DNA of 64,000 nucleotides from Nosocomiicoccus ampullae. Its GTDB lineage: Bacteria; Bacillota; Bacilli; Staphylococcales; Salinicoccaceae. Both the position numbers and the translations under genes were made by a program. The notes under the pieces were generated by a model. It ran no database searches and was not told the origin of the DNA. It saw nothing but the letters and a program-made list of their open reading frames with translations. The stretch is from positions 186,001 through 250,000 of the forward strand of contig NZ_CP079110.1 in NCBI RefSeq assembly GCF_019357495.1, read 5' to 3'. This document shows positions 27,205 through 37,500 of the stretch, in pieces (position 1 is the stretch's first letter; each line of letters begins with the position of its first letter).

Positions 27205-28452
27205 GTGACTTTAAATAGACAACCGATTTCAGTATTTGATGCGGTAAGTAAAGTAGTAGAAAATGTATCACATATAGATGTTGAAACGGTTAAACTTGAA
27301 GATAGTTACAATCGTTATCTTGCAGAAGATTTAACAGCAACGCACAACGTACCTTTATTTACACGTTCTGCGATGGATGGTTTCGCGATTCGTAGTCAAG
27401 ATTCAGCAAAAGGTGCGGAATTTAAAGTAGTTGAAGAAGTACCTGCAGGTAGTATGAGTGATTATGAACTAAAAGAATATGAAGCATTCCGTATTATGAC
27501 AGGTGCAGAGTTGCCAAAATCTGCAGACACTGTAGTAATGTTCGAGCAAGCAAACGTTACTGAAGATACGTTTACGTTACGTAAAACATTCGAGCCGTAC
27601 GATAACGTTGCAATAGAAGGTGAGGAATGTGAAAAAGGTGAAGTCATTCTTCATAAAGGGAGTCAAATTAACCCAGGTACTGTCGCAACACTCGCAACAT
27701 TTGGTTACGCTGAAGTTAAAGTGTACCGCGTACCGGTTGTAGGTGTGTTATCTACAGGTAGTGAGTTACTTGAAGTATCTGATGAATTAGAGCGCGGTAA
27801 AATTAGAAACTCTAACACACCGATGATTATGGCGCAGCTAGAAAGAATCGGTGTACACGCAAAACGTTATAACCTTGAAGAAGATAATTTAGAAACGTTA
27901 CTTGAAAAAATTGAAAAGATGTTTAATGAAGTCGACGCAGTGATTACAACAGGCGGTGTGTCTGTTGGAGATTACGACTTACTTCCAAAAGTGTATGACA
28001 AACTTGGCGCGGAAGTTCTATTTAACAAAGTCGCTATGCGTCCAGGAAGTGTAACAACAGTAGCGAGAGCACAAGGCAAATTCTTATTCGGCTTAAGTGG
28101 TAATCCGTCCGCATGTTATTCAGGTTTTGAATTGTTCGCACGTCCTGCGATTTTACTCATGCAAGGTTCTACACGTGCATTTGCACCGTTTATCAATGCA
28201 AAGCTCGGTGAAGACTTTAAAAAAGCAAATCCATTTACACGTTTCATCCGTGCTGAAATTGACTTTATTGATGGTACAGTCATTTCTAAACCTGCAGGAT
28301 TTAATAAGTCGAACGCAGTTACTTCAATTGCAAAAAGTAACGGAGTAATCGTCTTACCAGGTGGTACTCGTGGATTTGAAGCGGGAGATGAAGTACAAGT
28401 GATGATGACAGACGTAACGAGTGGCGTTTCTCATTTTCAAGTGAAACAATGA
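27205..28452 (+). CDS. moeA: Molybdopterin molybdotransferase MoeA
   Basis: MoeA inserts molybdate into adenylated molybdopterin. The 415-residue protein begins at GTG 27205 behind GGAGAGG. Key segments are [32 protein letters not shown], the [14 protein letters not shown] motif and [11 protein letters not shown]; the C-terminal beta-barrel domain IV is present. The gene overlaps mobB by 4 nt. Confidence 0.96.
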   Translation: MTLNRQPISVFDAVSKVVENVSHIDVETVKLEDSYNRYLAEDLTATHNVPLFTRSAMDGFAIRSQDSAKGAEFKVVEEVPAGSMSDYELKEYEAFRIMTGAELPKSADTVVMFEQANVTEDTFTLRKTFEPYDNVAIEGEECEKGEVILHKGSQINPGTVATLATFGYAEVKVYRVPVVGVLSTGSELLEVSDELERGKIRNSNTPMIMAQLERIGVHAKRYNLEEDNLETLLEKIEKMFNEVDAVITTGGVSVGDYDLLPKVYDKLGAEVLFNKVAMRPGSVTTVARAQGKFLFGLSGNPSACYSGFELFARPAILLMQGSTRAFAPFINAKLGEDFKKANPFTRFIRAEIDFIDGTVISKPAGFNKSNAVTSIAKSNGVIVLPGGTRGFEAGDEVQVMMTDVTSGVSHFQVKQ

Positions 28453-28895
28453 AAATTCTACAAGTCGTCGGATATAAAGACACAGGAAAAACAACTCTAA
28501 TCGTAGAATTTTTAAAAATTTTGAAGTCATTAAATTTAAAAGCTGCTGTCATTAAACATCATCACGTCGATATCGATGATACGACTGACACTGGAAAATT
28601 TAGTCGTTATAGTGAATTTACAATTATGAATACACCGAACTATATCATTCAACATGAACATAGAAGACCGAATTTAAATGATCAAATTAAAACACTTAAC
28701 GATAAAGTCGATGTAGTCTTAATTGAAGGATATAAAAACGAAGACTATGAAAAGATTGTACTTACACATTCATTCACTGGTGAAAAAGGCGACATAAGAG
28801 ATTTAAGCCTAACGAATGTGGTAAACTACTATAATGTAGCATCTGAAAAAGATGCGATATTACAATGGTTTGAAGGTTGGAGTATAGATAAATGA
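28449..28895 (+). CDS. mobB: Molybdopterin-guanine dinucleotide biosynthesis protein MobB
   Basis: A 148-residue P-loop GTPase-like accessory protein. Walker A is GYKDTGKTTLI (residues 8-18), followed by VIKHHHVDIDDTTDTGKFSRY and VDVVLIEGYKNE, all family hallmarks. It assists MobA in attaching GMP to the cofactor. Coupled to moeA upstream and moaE downstream by ATGA overlaps. Confidence 0.93.
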   Translation: MKILQVVGYKDTGKTTLIVEFLKILKSLNLKAAVIKHHHVDIDDTTDTGKFSRYSEFTIMNTPNYIIQHEHRRPNLNDQIKTLNDKVDVVLIEGYKNEDYEKIVLTHSFTGEKGDIRDLSLTNVVNYYNVASEKDAILQWFEGWSIDK

Positions 28896-29347
28896 AGCAG
28901 TTCGAAATAGTAACTGAACCAATAGATATCGTTAAATATCAGCAGTATGTTCTCGATGAACATCAAGGCGGTGTTGTGACATTTACTGGTCACGTTCGTG
29001 AATGGACACAAGGCACTCGAACAGTGTACTTAGAGTATGAGGCGTACATTCCGATGGCCGAAAAAATGCTCGCACAAATTGCTGATGAAATTAGCGAAAA
29101 ATGGCCAGGCGTTAAAACGAGTATCGCTCACCGTATCGGGAAACTCGATGCGACTGAAATCGCAGTCGTTATTTTAACGTCTGCACCACACCGACATAAC
29201 GCATACCGCGCGAATATGTATGCTGTCGACAGACTAAAAGAAATTGTTCCAATATGGAAAAAAGAAATTTGGGAAGACGGCGAAGAGTGGATTGGTGACT
29301 CAAGACATTATCATTCAAGTGTGGAGGTGGATAGAAGTGAAAATTAA
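28892..29347 (+). CDS. moaE: Molybdopterin synthase catalytic subunit MoaE
   Basis: A 151-residue large subunit of molybdopterin synthase. It shows GGVVTFTGHVREWTQG, YLEYEAYIPMAEKML, and the active-site region IAHRIGKLDATEIAVVI with HRHNAYRA, ending in KKEIWEDGEEWI (catalytic Lys). It overlaps moaD by 11 nt, which suits the equimolar MoaD-MoaE heterotetramer. Confidence 0.95.
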   Translation: MKQFEIVTEPIDIVKYQQYVLDEHQGGVVTFTGHVREWTQGTRTVYLEYEAYIPMAEKMLAQIADEISEKWPGVKTSIAHRIGKLDATEIAVVILTSAPHRHNAYRANMYAVDRLKEIVPIWKKEIWEDGEEWIGDSRHYHSSVEVDRSEN

Positions 29348-29570
29348 AGTATTTGCAGGCATTAAAGAAAAAATTGGCGATGATCATATCGAATTGCCGG
29401 TTCAAGATACGATTACGGTTAAAGAATTAAAGGACCGTATATATATTGATTATCCAGAATTAGACGGTGAAGTCTTCCAGGTTGCAGTCAACGAATCGTT
29501 TGAAACAGATGATTCAGTCATTAAAGAAACCGACATCGTCGCGCTAATTCCACCAGTGAGTGGTGGTTAA
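29337..29570 (+). CDS. moaD: Molybdopterin synthase sulfur carrier subunit MoaD
   Basis: A 77-residue ubiquitin-like protein starting at GTG 29337 behind GGAGGTGG. The start is chosen because KIKVFAGIKEKIG is the first strand of the family; an upstream in-frame ATG lies far inside moaE. It ends in PPVSGG, the Gly-Gly tail that MoeB adenylates and that carries the thiocarboxylate. Confidence 0.93.
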   Translation: MKIKVFAGIKEKIGDDHIELPVQDTITVKELKDRIYIDYPELDGEVFQVAVNESFETDDSVIKETDIVALIPPVSGG

Positions 29571-30137
29571 ATGGTTATCGGTGCAGTCTTAGCAGGTGGA
29601 AATTCAACGCGTTTTGGTACAGATAAGTCATTATATGAGTTAAACGATACACCGATGTATATGCACGTTGTGAATCGTTTAAAGAATAGTACTGTCTGTG
29701 ATACAATCGTTGTCAACACAAATTTAAGACTTAAAGATAAATTTCATCCGTTTAAAACGATTGTCGACGATAGTGAATTTGAAGATCACGGACCACTCGG
29801 CGGTATATATGCATTACTTAAAGAGTATAAAAACGATTACGTCGTAGTTGTTTCAACAGATACACCGTATATACCGAGTGAATGGTTAAAAATACTCGTC
29901 GATACTGCGATTGAAACAGGAAAAATTGTTATTACTGAAGGTGAACAACTCCATCCGTTAGTTGGAGTCTATCACGGTGAAACGATCGTTGAAGATTTAA
30001 AACAGCAACTCGAAAGTAAAAAGCTGAGTATCCGTCAGTTTTTAAAACACCAAGACTATGTTGCGTTAAACATTAAAGAATATGGATTTACTGAATCGAT
30101 GTTTCAAAACATCAATCGTAAAACGGATATTCTCTAG
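29571..30137 (+). CDS. mobA: Molybdenum cofactor guanylyltransferase MobA
   Basis: A 188-residue nucleotidyltransferase that attaches GMP to Mo-molybdopterin. The GTP loop VLAGGNSTRFGTDKSLYEL (about 6-24) is diagnostic, with DHGPLGGIYALL and the metal-binding VVSTDTPYI further on. The ATG is adjacent to the moaD stop. Presence of MobA/MobB implies the organism uses MGD-type enzymes, such as nitrate reductase or formate dehydrogenase, none of which lie in the window. Confidence 0.94.
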   Translation: MVIGAVLAGGNSTRFGTDKSLYELNDTPMYMHVVNRLKNSTVCDTIVVNTNLRLKDKFHPFKTIVDDSEFEDHGPLGGIYALLKEYKNDYVVVVSTDTPYIPSEWLKILVDTAIETGKIVITEGEQLHPLVGVYHGETIVEDLKQQLESKKLSIRQFLKHQDYVALNIKEYGFTESMFQNINRKTDIL

Positions 30138-30149
30138 AGGAGGATATAT

Positions 30150-31169
30150 ATGAAACAAGTGACTGACAAATTTGGTCGACCGCTTCGAGATCTCCGTATT
30201 TCAGTGACAGATAAATGTCAATTTAGATGTCAGTACTGTATGCCAAAAGAAATTTTTGGTGACGATTATGCTTTCTTACCACAAGAGCATTTGTTATCTT
30301 TCGAAGAAATTGAAAGACTTGCTCGCGTATATGCAGACTTAGGTGTTAAAAAATTACGTATTACTGGTGGAGAACCACTCATGCGTAAAGATTTATATAA
30401 ATTAATCGAAAAATTAAATGACATTCCAGGTATCGAAGATATCGGAATGACGACCAATGCACTACTGCTTAAAAAGCATGGTAAAAAGCTATATGATGCG
30501 GGACTAAAACGTTTAAATATATCGTTAGATGCTTTAGACAGCGAACTATTCGGTCAAATTAACGACCGAGGAATCGGTACATCGAGAATTTTAGAAAATA
30601 TCGATTATGCAATTTCTCTTGGGTACGATATTAAAGTGAACATGGTCGTTCAAAAGGGGTTAAATGACCATCAAATTGTACCGATGGCGCGTCATTTTAA
30701 AGATACACCAGTAACGCTACGTTTTATTGAATTTATGGACGTTGGTAATGATAACGGTTGGAACTTTGAAAAAGTAGTATCTAAAGAAGAAATTTTAGAT
30801 ATGTTACGTGAAGAGTTCACGCTCGACCCGTTAGAGCCAGCGTATTTTGGAGAAGTAGCAAAAGTCTATAAACATAGAGATACAGATTCACACTTAGGTT
30901 TTATTACGAGTGTGTCTGAAAACTTCTGTTCATCTTGTACACGTGCAAGACTTTCTGCAGATGGTAAATTTTACGGATGTCTATTTGCAACTGAAGGATT
31001 TGATATTAAGTCGCTTCTACGTAGCGGTATTTCTGATGAAGATTTAGAAGACGTACTGATGGGCGTATGGAATAAGCGCGATGATCAGTACTCAGCAATT
31101 CGTCATAAAATTACCGAAGAAGAAAGAAAAGCACGTAACAAAATTAACATGAGCTATATCGGGGGATAA
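30150..31169 (+). CDS. moaA: GTP 3',8-cyclase MoaA
   Basis: A 339-residue radical SAM enzyme for the first step of molybdopterin synthesis. The SAM cluster motif is CQFRCQYC (near residue 24) followed by [19 protein letters not shown] binds SAM; the C-terminal cluster motif is [18 protein letters not shown]. The protein ends in GG, as in active MoaA. It closes the cofactor operon before a strong terminator. Confidence 0.96.
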   Translation: MKQVTDKFGRPLRDLRISVTDKCQFRCQYCMPKEIFGDDYAFLPQEHLLSFEEIERLARVYADLGVKKLRITGGEPLMRKDLYKLIEKLNDIPGIEDIGMTTNALLLKKHGKKLYDAGLKRLNISLDALDSELFGQINDRGIGTSRILENIDYAISLGYDIKVNMVVQKGLNDHQIVPMARHFKDTPVTLRFIEFMDVGNDNGWNFEKVVSKEEILDMLREEFTLDPLEPAYFGEVAKVYKHRDTDSHLGFITSVSENFCSSCTRARLSADGKFYGCLFATEGFDIKSLLRSGISDEDLEDVLMGVWNKRDDQYSAIRHKITEEERKARNKINMSYIGG

Positions 31170-31171
31170 TA

Positions 31172-31204
31172 AGCGTGGGAGAAATGATCTCCCACGTTTT
31201 TTTA
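31172..31204 (+). terminator. Terminator of the molybdenum cofactor operon
   Basis: Stem CGTGGGAGA (31174-31182) with TCTCCCACG (31188-31196) and a T7 run. Confidence 0.93.
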
Positions 31205-31218
31205 ATGGAGGTGGAGTG

Positions 31219-32754
31219 TTGAAATTAGATATTGATAAAATGTATTTAGTAAAGTATACGTTAATATCGGTATTCATCGCATTATTTTATATATTATTTG
31301 GTCACGAACTATCTAAATTACTCGAAAGGCTAATTATATTTAAAACAGATGTCAGTAACTCTTTAATATTAATGGTCGTTTACTTTTTACTCTTTGTACT
31401 TGTGACTTTTATGTACAACAAATACTCGGGGCAAGTGGCGAGTACAATAGTTACTGAAAAAGCATATCAGCTATTAGATAGTATTGACGTTAACTCTAAA
31501 CGAGAGAGTGAATCGATATTAAACGCGTTATTTGTACATTTAGAAAAATATCGCCCATATCAAATGAGCTTTATACCGACAGTTGTTTTAACGACGACAA
31601 AAGTCGTTTTAATAATTGCGGTGTTATTTTTCATTGAACCAATTGCTGCAATTATTTTACTAACTACTGCGCCTTTTATACCACTATTTTATATATTAGT
31701 CGGCCTTAAAACTGAAGATGAAGCACTCACTCAAGCGACAGAGTTCGATGAGATGGGAACGCTATTTTTAAATTTAGTACGTGGTAAAGATACAGTGAAG
31801 TTTACAAATGCTGAAAAAGAAGCGAACGATACACTTGAAACAAGCAATGAAAATTTTTTAACGACGACGATGCACATTTTAAAATACGCATTCCAATCGA
31901 CTTTAATGTTAGAATTTATAACGATTTTAGGTATTGGACTTACGGCTTTAGAAGTCGGTCTTAGAATTATTATTTTTGAAAATATAACGTTTTACCAAAG
32001 TTTCTTTGTTTTACTGATGGCGCCAGAATTTTACGCGTCATTAAAAGTGATGGGTACAGAATTTCATAACGGAAAACTCGCGGATGGTCATTTAGAAAAG
32101 TTTAACGAGAGTATAAAGCCGAAAGCGAGAGAATATCGTACTTTCGGAGATATTCTTCAACTTAAAAATATTACATTAAAAACAGACCGAGAGTTATTAA
32201 AAAATACGACATTAAATTTTAATGATACAGGTCTTATCGCGATTACTGGAAAATCCGGTGTCGGAAAGACAACACTTTTAAATTCAATCGGGGGCTTAAA
32301 ACCTGTAGAGTCTGGTGAAATTATAATCCCACATGATGATTTTGGTTACATTTCAGACGATCTATATCTTTCAGATATTACGTTTAAACAATACTTTGAA
32401 AATGTAGATGATGAGACAATTAACGAAGTACTCAAAGATTTAAACTTATATACGAGTATTATGTCGCTAGATGACGGGTTAAATACGCTAATTGTAAATA
32501 ATAATGTGCCATTAAGTGGTGGAGAAATCGTTCGTTTAAAACTTGCGAGAGTGTTACTGTTAAAACCTAAAATTATTTTAATGGACGAACCGACAGAATT
32601 TTTAGATGAAGAAACAGAAAGAGTCGTGTTAGAGCATTTAAAAGAATTAAAGAACAATCATTTAATTATCGCCGTCGTTCATAAAGAAAAATTATTAGAT
32701 ATCGCAGATACACATATCAAAATGAAAAATGAAACGCTAGAGGTGAGTGCATGA
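31219..32754 (+). CDS. CydD-like ABC transporter (TM domain plus compact NBD)
   Basis: A fused ABC exporter half-transporter of about 511 residues. I favour TTG 31219, 7 nt after GGAGG; GTG 31216 is the alternative. The membrane domain has six helices, and ALEVGLRIIIFEN then LMAPEFYASLKVMGTEFH is the typical CydD sequence. The NBD has Walker A GKSGVGKTTLL, signature LSGGEIVRL and Walker B ILMDEPTEFLD. The Q-loop position reads GYISDD without an obvious Gln, and the stretch after Walker A is short. CydDC exports thiols needed for cytochrome bd assembly; cydAB are not in the window. Confidence 0.75.
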   Translation: MKLDIDKMYLVKYTLISVFIALFYILFGHELSKLLERLIIFKTDVSNSLILMVVYFLLFVLVTFMYNKYSGQVASTIVTEKAYQLLDSIDVNSKRESESILNALFVHLEKYRPYQMSFIPTVVLTTTKVVLIIAVLFFIEPIAAIILLTTAPFIPLFYILVGLKTEDEALTQATEFDEMGTLFLNLVRGKDTVKFTNAEKEANDTLETSNENFLTTTMHILKYAFQSTLMLEFITILGIGLTALEVGLRIIIFENITFYQSFFVLLMAPEFYASLKVMGTEFHNGKLADGHLEKFNESIKPKAREYRTFGDILQLKNITLKTDRELLKNTTLNFNDTGLIAITGKSGVGKTTLLNSIGGLKPVESGEIIIPHDDFGYISDDLYLSDITFKQYFENVDDETINEVLKDLNLYTSIMSLDDGLNTLIVNNNVPLSGGEIVRLKLARVLLLKPKIILMDEPTEFLDEETERVVLEHLKELKNNHLIIAVVHKEKLLDIADTHIKMKNETLEVSA

Positions 32755-34283
32755 ACTTCTTAAAAAATGAACAATTAAAAGTGTTTTTCAGCATTATCCT
32801 CGGAGTACTAAGTGGACTTGTTGGCGTTTTAATTTTTGGTTTAAGTGGTTACATGATAAGCCTGAGTTATTTTAACCCACCACTTATTACGATTATTTTA
32901 ATTATCGTCATCATCAAATTAAGTGGTATGTCTAAAGGTGTATTTAAATATTTCGAGAGACTTTACTCGCATGAAGCGACGTTTCAAATGATTAACCGCC
33001 TCCGTGTTGGATTTTTAAGAGAAACGTTAACACGTAGAAACAATATGAGAGACGTTCGTTTAATTGAAAAACTGAATCAATACTTTGATGAGATTGAAAA
33101 CTACTATATTCGTATGATCTACCCAATCATTACTGCGATTACAATCGCACTGATTATTACTCTGTTGTCACTATATATCGATATAAAATTACTGATTATC
33201 CTCAGTTTATTTTCGTTATTTGTATTACTTTTTATCCCAGTTTTATTTAAGCGTAGAAGTACTAAGCTTTATGATGAAAAAGAAAGCACAGAGTCTGAAT
33301 TATATTTAAATATTTACGGTTTGATTTACGGATATTCAGATCTCTTTATCAATAAAGAAGTCGAAGAAAAAAGAAACAAAATTAAAGCGTTAATTGAGGA
33401 ACATGCGAAATTAAATAAAAGTCGACAAGATGCTGTAAGTTATATCAAGATGTACGCACAGATTCTACAGATTATTGGTATTGCACTTATTATTATGTAT
33501 ACGAACGATGTACTTCTTCTTCCGATGATTATTCTTATTTTTATAAACGTTGTAGAAGTACTTATCCCTGTTATGCAGCCGATAAGTGAAGTTCAACGTG
33601 TAAGAAATACTGTAAATATGCTAGAAGCAAGTACTGAAAGTAAAGAAATATTTAATAACAATTTAGCGGTTGAAAACTTAACGTATCGATATGAAAATTC
33701 AAAACGTGACGTACTAAAAAACGTGACGTTAAATATAAATGAAGGTGAAAAGCACGTTATTATTGGACCAAGTGGATCAGGAAAGTCTACACTACTTCAC
33801 CAACTGATTACAAAAGATTCCAGTGTCATGCCACAATTTTTAGATTTTTATAATGGCACACTCGAAGATAATTTAACGATGTTTGGTAAAAATGATGTCG
33901 ACCATCATACGTTAAACGACTATCTTGAATACTTTGAACTGAAATCATTAAAATTAGACGATTATATATTTTCAAGCGCACAAATTTCAGCCGGTGAAAG
34001 AAAACGACTGCACGCAATCCGAATGTCTTTAGAACATAAAAGCACATGGATAATGGATGAGCCAACCGCACATTTAAATGAGAAATTAAGAGAAAAAATG
34101 TGGCAATTAATTTTAAAAAAAGAAACGCTAATTGTTGTCACACATGACTTTAGTCATTTAGAATCGTTTGATTATATTCACTATTTAAAAGATGGAGAAA
34201 TTATAGAAACAGTGACGCGTGAAGGCTTAAAAAGTAAGACGTCAAAAGTAGCACTTATTCAGCAAGGTTTTCTTCAACAATAA
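32751..34283 (+). CDS. CydC-like ABC transporter (TM domain plus reduced NBD)
   Basis: A 510-residue partner of the CydD-like protein, coupled to it by a 4-nt overlap. The membrane domain contains KGVFKYFERLYSHEATFQMINRLRV, matching the CydC ERLxSHDATF segment. Walker A is GPSGSGKSTLL and Walker B is WIMDEPTAHLN, but the signature reads ISAGERKRL. Only about a dozen residues separate Walker A from the Q-loop (MPQFLDFYNGTLEDN), where about 35 to 40 are usual. The pair is probably a heterodimer. The compact NBD could mean altered ATP use; the fold is otherwise complete. Confidence 0.75.
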   Translation: MNFLKNEQLKVFFSIILGVLSGLVGVLIFGLSGYMISLSYFNPPLITIILIIVIIKLSGMSKGVFKYFERLYSHEATFQMINRLRVGFLRETLTRRNNMRDVRLIEKLNQYFDEIENYYIRMIYPIITAITIALIITLLSLYIDIKLLIILSLFSLFVLLFIPVLFKRRSTKLYDEKESTESELYLNIYGLIYGYSDLFINKEVEEKRNKIKALIEEHAKLNKSRQDAVSYIKMYAQILQIIGIALIIMYTNDVLLLPMIILIFINVVEVLIPVMQPISEVQRVRNTVNMLEASTESKEIFNNNLAVENLTYRYENSKRDVLKNVTLNINEGEKHVIIGPSGSGKSTLLHQLITKDSSVMPQFLDFYNGTLEDNLTMFGKNDVDHHTLNDYLEYFELKSLKLDDYIFSSAQISAGERKRLHAIRMSLEHKSTWIMDEPTAHLNEKLREKMWQLILKKETLIVVTHDFSHLESFDYIHYLKDGEIIETVTREGLKSKTSKVALIQQGFLQQ

Positions 34284-34375
34284 TTGTATAATTATATTCA
34301 AAATTAAAGGGATATGGTAAAATATCAATACTATATTGAAAAAAGTAAAGAGACTTATTTTTCTATAGTTATACT

Positions 34376-35740
34376 ATGGAGGTGAACCCGAAGTTCGGGA
34401 ACGTATTGGCTACGACCACAATCTTAAATTTATTTATATTTGTCCTACTTATTTTACTAACGATGATGTTTGTAGGATCTGAATTTGCATTTGTTAAAGC
34501 AAGACTATCTAAAATTGATCAATATATCGACGAAGGTAATAAAAAGGCAGAGCTTGTAAAACATATGATTTTACATCTCGATTATTATTTATCAGCATGT
34601 CAATTGGGAATTACAATTACAGCGCTTGGACTTGGTTGGATTGGTGAATCAACATTCTCAATACTTTTAAATCCATTATTTAATTTAATTCATATACCTG
34701 CAGAATATATGACGGTAGTGAGTTTTATCGTTGCGTTTACTATAGTGACGTTCATTCACGTTGTGATTGGTGAACTTGCACCTAAGACAGTCGCAATTCA
34801 ATATGCTGAAAAAATGACGTTAATTTTTTCAAGACCATTATATATTTTCGGAGCAATTATGAAACCATTTATATGGTCAATGAATGGTAGTGCACGTGCA
34901 CTCGTACGACTTATCGGTATTAAAGATTTATCGACAGAACATGCACACTCAGAAGAAGAATTGAAAATTATCATGACACAAAGTTATAAAAGTGGAGAAA
35001 TTAACTTAACAGAACTTGCGTACATGAAAAATATATTTTCATTTGATGAAAGAACCGCTAAAGATATTATGGTTCCAAGAACTCAAATGGTTTCTCTACA
35101 ACAACCAATTACTTTAGATAGTGTATTAGAAGCGGTAAACGAATATAGTTATACGCGTTATCCAGTTACTGACGAGTCTGGTGACAAAGACCAGATTATT
35201 GGATTTATAAATGTGAGAGAATATTTCACACAACATTTATCTGGTGAGGATCACGATATTGAAGACTATATTCATGAACTTCCAGTAATTACCGAAGTTT
35301 CACACATATCAGATGCCTTAATTAAAATGCAACGTGAACGTGTCCATATCGCACTCGTCATCGATGAGTACGGTGGAACCGCTGGTATGATGACAATGGA
35401 AGACATACTAGAAGAAATCGTTGGTGAAATTCGTGACGAATTCGATGAAGATGAAGAGCCAGAAATCATTAAAGTTGAGCATGAAAGCAATGTTTATCAT
35501 ATAAATGGAAGAATGTTGCTTTCAGACTTAGAAGAAATGTTTGGTATCGAATTTGAAAATAGTGAAGATATCGACACGATTGGTGGATGGTTACAAAATA
35601 TTAGCCCTGAACTAGAAGAGGGCGATGCGGTAGATACAACAGAAGATAAATGGGTCGTATTAGAAACAGACAACCACACAATAAAAACAGTTGCATTATA
35701 TCGTAATATATATGGTTACGATGAAGTAGAAGAAGATTAA
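34376..35740 (+). CDS. CNNM/CorC-HlyC family membrane protein
   Basis: A 454-residue protein with a DUF21 domain of about four helices ([36 protein letters not shown]), two CBS domains ([41 protein letters not shown]) and a C-terminal CorC/HlyC domain ([13 protein letters not shown]). Family members take part in magnesium or cobalt homeostasis and efflux. The start is uncertain. ATG 34376 has no ribosome binding site, while GGAGGTG lies just inside it; a TTG at 34406 would give an N-terminus closer to the family. Confidence 0.87.
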   Translation: MEVNPKFGNVLATTTILNLFIFVLLILLTMMFVGSEFAFVKARLSKIDQYIDEGNKKAELVKHMILHLDYYLSACQLGITITALGLGWIGESTFSILLNPLFNLIHIPAEYMTVVSFIVAFTIVTFIHVVIGELAPKTVAIQYAEKMTLIFSRPLYIFGAIMKPFIWSMNGSARALVRLIGIKDLSTEHAHSEEELKIIMTQSYKSGEINLTELAYMKNIFSFDERTAKDIMVPRTQMVSLQQPITLDSVLEAVNEYSYTRYPVTDESGDKDQIIGFINVREYFTQHLSGEDHDIEDYIHELPVITEVSHISDALIKMQRERVHIALVIDEYGGTAGMMTMEDILEEIVGEIRDEFDEDEEPEIIKVEHESNVYHINGRMLLSDLEEMFGIEFENSEDIDTIGGWLQNISPELEEGDAVDTTEDKWVVLETDNHTIKTVALYRNIYGYDEVEED

Positions 35741-35782
35741 AAAAGCGTCTAAAACGGATATCCGCTTTAGACGCTTTTTTTA
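35738..35782. terminator. Strong bidirectional terminator
   Basis: Stem AAAAAAGCGTCTAAA-CGGA with TCCG-TTTAGACGCTTTTTT (35739-35777), almost 20 bp with one internal mismatch, between convergent genes. Confidence 0.93.
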
Positions 35783-35789
35783 TTATTTA

Positions 35790-36047
35790 CTAGCCTCGTT
35801 TTTTAAGGGCACTAAAGATAAATGATACAATTAAGATTAAGATAATTGCACCAAGTAATGTACCAACGATACTCATACCGCCAACTGTTGGTCCAATATC
35901 TAATCCGAGTGCGTTACCAATTGACGCACCGATTAAACCTGCGATGATGTTACCAATCACACCACCTGGAATATCTTTACTAATAATTGCTCCGGCGATC
36001 CAACCAAGGATACCACCGACGATTAATGTCCATAACCAACCGAACAT
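35790..36047 (-). CDS. GlsB/YeaQ/YmgE-type small membrane protein
   Basis: An 85-residue glycine-rich protein. The start is ATG 36047 with GGAGGGAA upstream, not the earlier ATG 36062. Three hydrophobic segments carry the family pattern: GGILGWIAGAIISK, GGVIGNIIAGLIGASIG and a final helix ending in FSALKKRG. Members are often induced by cell envelope or general stress; their molecular role is not known. Confidence 0.88.
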   Translation of the reverse strand: MFGWLWTLIVGGILGWIAGAIISKDIPGGVIGNIIAGLIGASIGNALGLDIGPTVGGMSIVGTLLGAIILILIVSFIFSALKKRG

Positions 36048-36178
36048 AATAATTCCCTCCAAAAGTTTATCTCAAAAATAAACATTAAATTTAATTTTAA
36101 ATACCAGTATTATTATCTGATAGTTAGTGTATTCCCCTTAACAAATTTACTAAACATAAACCTGAAATAAAATTTAAT

Positions 36179-37357
36179 TTATTTATCTTTTTTTAATGTC
36201 AGAACGAATAGTAAATAAATACTAAACGCTACGATGATACTGATCGCGCTAATTAAATAAATATATGAATATCCAAAAAAGTCAGAGACAATACCGAATA
36301 TTAATGCTCCGAGTCCAACACCTAAGTCAAAGAATGAGAAAAATGTTGCATTAGCCATTCCGCGACGGTTAGGTGCAGCGCGATTCACTGCCATCGCTTG
36401 GAGAGCGGGTTGTACGAATCCAAATCCTAAACCATAAAAGATTGCTGCGATATATAAAGTCTTAGGTGCTGTCATTGAAAACATCATAATCATCGCTGTT
36501 AAAATCATCATGATTCCTGGTATAAATACAATAGACATACCGTGGCGGTCAAATAATTGACCTGCATAGAAACGTGTGGATAATAGTGCTAAAGCATAAA
36601 CGACAAAGTAAATTTGAACAGAATGTGATGGAAAGTCCAGTTCAATCGTATATGCTGGTAAAAATGACGCGATACCACCAAAAGTAAATGTTACAAACAT
36701 AAGTAAAAATGACGCAGGCAATGCTGTTTTTTCAAATACGTCAAAGCGGTGGTAAGTATTATCTTCATACGTCTCACGATCTGGTTTTACGTAATTAAGT
36801 TGGGTAGCTAATAAAAACGCAATTAGAATTAATGTTCCACAGATGATGAATAATAATTTAAACGAAATGTAATCGACTAAAAATAATCCAAGCGCAGGAC
36901 CTAATGCGAGTGCGATGTTACCGCTAATTGAGAAGAAACCTAAACCTTCCCCGCGTCGTTCTGGTGGGACTAAGTCAGTGGCGATTGTACCTGTTGCTGT
37001 TGTAAGATACCCCCAGCCAACACCTTGAGCAACTCTCACGATGAGTAATAAAAGTAGCATTGTACTCACTGTTAATGAATAAGTAGAAACTAAAAAGATA
37101 AGTAAACCAGAGTAAAATACGTAGCGTCGACCTTTTGTGTCTAACCAAGTGCCGGCGACTGGTCGGATAAGTAATGCACTAAATGTAAAAATCCCAACGA
37201 CAAGTCCGACGTATTTGTTATTTAATCCTAGATCCTGTACGAAAAGTGGTAATGTCGGTAACGTCATTTGGAATGATAAGAATATAAAGAAATTCGCGAA
37301 TAAAATAATGATAAAATCTTTCGTCCATATTTTTAGACGTGTATAGTTATTTCCCAC
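36179..37357 (-). CDS. MFS transporter
   Basis: A 392-residue, 12-helix protein. The loop after helix 2 reads RPVAGTWLDTKGRRYVFYSG, helix 4 has RVAQGVGWGYLTTATGTIA, and NRRGMANATFFSFFDLGVGLG marks helix 11. The pattern resembles Bacillus and staphylococcal efflux proteins of the YwoG/multidrug group; the substrate is unknown. It stands alone between a GlsB-type gene and the divergent pab operon. Confidence 0.85.
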   Translation of the reverse strand: MGNNYTRLKIWTKDFIIILFANFFIFLSFQMTLPTLPLFVQDLGLNNKYVGLVVGIFTFSALLIRPVAGTWLDTKGRRYVFYSGLLIFLVSTYSLTVSTMLLLLLIVRVAQGVGWGYLTTATGTIATDLVPPERRGEGLGFFSISGNIALALGPALGLFLVDYISFKLLFIICGTLILIAFLLATQLNYVKPDRETYEDNTYHRFDVFEKTALPASFLLMFVTFTFGGIASFLPAYTIELDFPSHSVQIYFVVYALALLSTRFYAGQLFDRHGMSIVFIPGIMMILTAMIMMFSMTAPKTLYIAAIFYGLGFGFVQPALQAMAVNRAAPNRRGMANATFFSFFDLGVGLGALIFGIVSDFFGYSYIYLISAISIIVAFSIYLLFVLTLKKDK

Positions 37358-37500
37358 ATTTTTTCCTTCTTTCTTTAATATTTAAATTGTAAGTAGAGAA
37401 TATTTAAATATATAAATCATACAAATGCAACTTTATATTTTATATATAATAAATTTTCATATAAAATATAAGAATAACTAATTTGCAGAGGATTTTTAAA

